A stretch of 47,782 nucleotides of DNA, from positions 1 to 47,782 of the forward strand of contig JBNGIQ010003947.1 of NCBI GenBank assembly GCA_049999765.1, read 5' to 3'. Each line of letters starts with the position of its first letter. The first letter of the stretch is position 1. A program made the translations under genes and the position numbers. The stretch comes from Phaeoceros laevis (taxonomy: Eukaryota > Anthocerotophyta > Anthocerotopsida > Notothyladales). Positions 46,681 through 47,782 of this stretch are shown one piece after another. The notes below the pieces were generated by a model, which saw only the letters and a program-made list of their open reading frames with translations, ran no database searches and had not been told where the DNA came from.

Positions 46681-46963
46681 TTAATGAAACGTTTTAGGGG
46701 TGAAGAAACGTTGCAGTAGATTAAAAAACGTTTTTGATCATATCATTTCATAATCACGTGGCATTCAAATGCAAATAACATTACATAAATGTCAATCTAC
46801 TGTCCATCTACGAAAGCTCATGAGAATTCATCTCCGATTAAAGCTCATGAGAACTCATCATCCTCCGAGTCTTCACAAGGTCTTCAAGAGTCATTCCTTG
46901 AGTACCATCAAGCGTAACTCCTCCAGTAACTGGAACAGCAAGCCACATTGCTATATTACACGG

Positions 46964-47035
46964 CATCACCATTGTTGCAGTTTAAGACATCACCATTGTT
47001 GCAGTTTAAGACATCACCATTGGTGCAGTACAAGA
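46964..47035. repeat. 24-bp tandem repeat, three copies
   Basis: Units start at 46964, 46988 and 47012 and carry catcaccattgttgcag followed by tttaaga. The third unit has diverged slightly (ggtgcagtacaaga). Confidence 0.9.
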
Positions 47036-47064
47036 CACTAATGAGTAGTATAAAAAAAATGTAC

Positions 47065-47168
47065 CTCCTACCATCTCGACATCTTCATCCACCACCATGT
47101 CAATTAGATCCGACTCCTCCTACCATCTCGACATCTTCATCCACCACCATGTCAATTAGATCCGACTC
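47065..47168. repeat. 52-bp exact tandem duplication
   Basis: Units begin at 47065 and 47117 (ctcctaccatctcgacatct...) and are essentially identical. The duplication lies in the degraded C-terminal tail of the hAT relic. The unit length is not a multiple of three, so it would also shift any frame. Confidence 0.9.
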
Positions 47169-47782
47169 CTCAAGAAGCGCCAACCCTTGAGGAGTGTCCT
47201 CCACCTCGCGCCTGTGAGCTGCCAAGGCCTGTCGGATTGCCATGTGATTATCATCCATCTAAGAAAGAACATGTAGGTTTGCATGCACATATACCAAGGT
47301 TTCACCTTTCTTAGGTAAGAGCCTGTTCCTGGCCTAGTTGTGTATCCATCCATAGCTGCTCCAATTCCTCTCCGCAGCACTATTTGATGATATATGTCCC
47401 AAAATCCTGACAGCTAAAGTCTGTAACTCCTTGACCTCAATTCCATGGCTTTGCCACCATCTCCTAGCTGACACTATAAGCCGGTCAGCTTTGGCTTGTA
47501 TTGTACCAAATACCCCTGCACTCAAGCGGTACACTTCTAACTGGTCCTGTAACTTTCTAAACAGAATCTGGCCTTCAATGGTAGTACCACAGTACATGCT
47601 CAAGAAAGAGCTCCAGCCTTGTGCAATAGATGACAAGTCTCCTTGTCCAGTTTGCATCAACTCATACTTCGGATTTAAAAGGTAGGCCACAGCATGGACT
47701 GGCCTATGCAACATACCCCATCGCTCCTTAGCAAGACTGTGGACATGCTCCAGCCTAGACCTCCTCTCCTGTGAAGCCTCCT
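47160..47782 (-). mobile_element. hAT transposase remnant (C-terminal dimerisation domain), inactivated
   Basis: The minus strand reads as the C-terminal part of a hAT (Ac-type) transposase: HRPVHAVAYLLNPKYE, WWQSHGIEVKELQTLAVRIL, then SSNSAAERNWSSYGWIHN. The LAxRIL and SSxAAERNWSxxGxIH strings are the classical hAT dimerisation motifs. An in-frame TAG at 47334-47336 interrupts it where a lysine is usual. The same frame then resumes with the expected NRLLPKKGETLVYVHANLH before another stop. The element therefore carries at least one nonsense mutation and is open to the right window edge (47782), so its 5' part lies outside. Confidence 0.85.

Overview
This is nuclear DNA from a land plant. Several protein genes are split by short GT-AG introns (about 50 to 380 bp). 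Their closest recognisable relatives are plant proteins: a ROD1-type phosphatidylcholine:diacylglycerol cholinephosphotransferase, a plastid glucose-6-phosphate/phosphate translocator, plant xanthine dehydrogenase, a BTB-BACK-discoidin protein of the At2g30600 type and a long PLS-type PPR protein. The PPR protein has insertions between repeats and sits among decayed PPR copies. That style, and a SIRT5-like sirtuin and a ThrE-like transporter side by side, suggest a seed-free plant (fern or lycophyte more than seed plant). This assignment is inference and not firm. Exon models were built by hand from reading frame, splice sites and remembered family architecture, and no search was run.

Layout. 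1-1067: edge of an unrecognised minus-strand gene interrupted by a perfect 24-bp foldback. 1271-5278 (-): 11-exon double-BTB/BACK/discoidin gene. 5.3-8.0 kb: LINE relic, PPR relic, a 40-bp duplication and a SINE-like element. 8089-10895 (+): MYND/DUF4470 gene. 12456-16120 (+): intact PPR gene and the single-exon Pol III subunit RPC9, followed by a degenerate PPR copy. 18252-19220 (+): cholinephosphotransferase, then another PPR relic. 21770-23384 (-): sugar-phosphate translocator with a long GC-rich upstream region.

27008-28174 (-): unrecognised two-exon gene, starting only about 110 bp beyond the stop of the 14-exon xanthine dehydrogenase (28283-34123, -). 34826-34897: tRNA-Pro(AGG)-like gene, then a nest of minisatellites. 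36646-39927 (-): exportin-2/CAS. 40824-41258 (+): unrecognised disordered protein. 41616-43168 (-): eight-exon SIRT5-like sirtuin. 43561-45613 (-): seven-exon ThrE-family membrane protein. 46.6-47.8 kb: palindrome, small tandem repeats and the 3' end of a dead hAT transposon.

The genes do not form one pathway. They are mostly housekeeping functions (nuclear transport, Pol III transcription, purine catabolism, plastid carbon exchange, membrane lipid exchange) separated by transposon and PPR debris. The least expected pieces are the class III sirtuin with an intact acyl-lysine specificity pair, the ThrE-like transporter beside it, the unrecognised gene abutting XDH, and the foldback at 581-634. 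No CRISPR-like array, viral genome or bacterial-type operon was seen.
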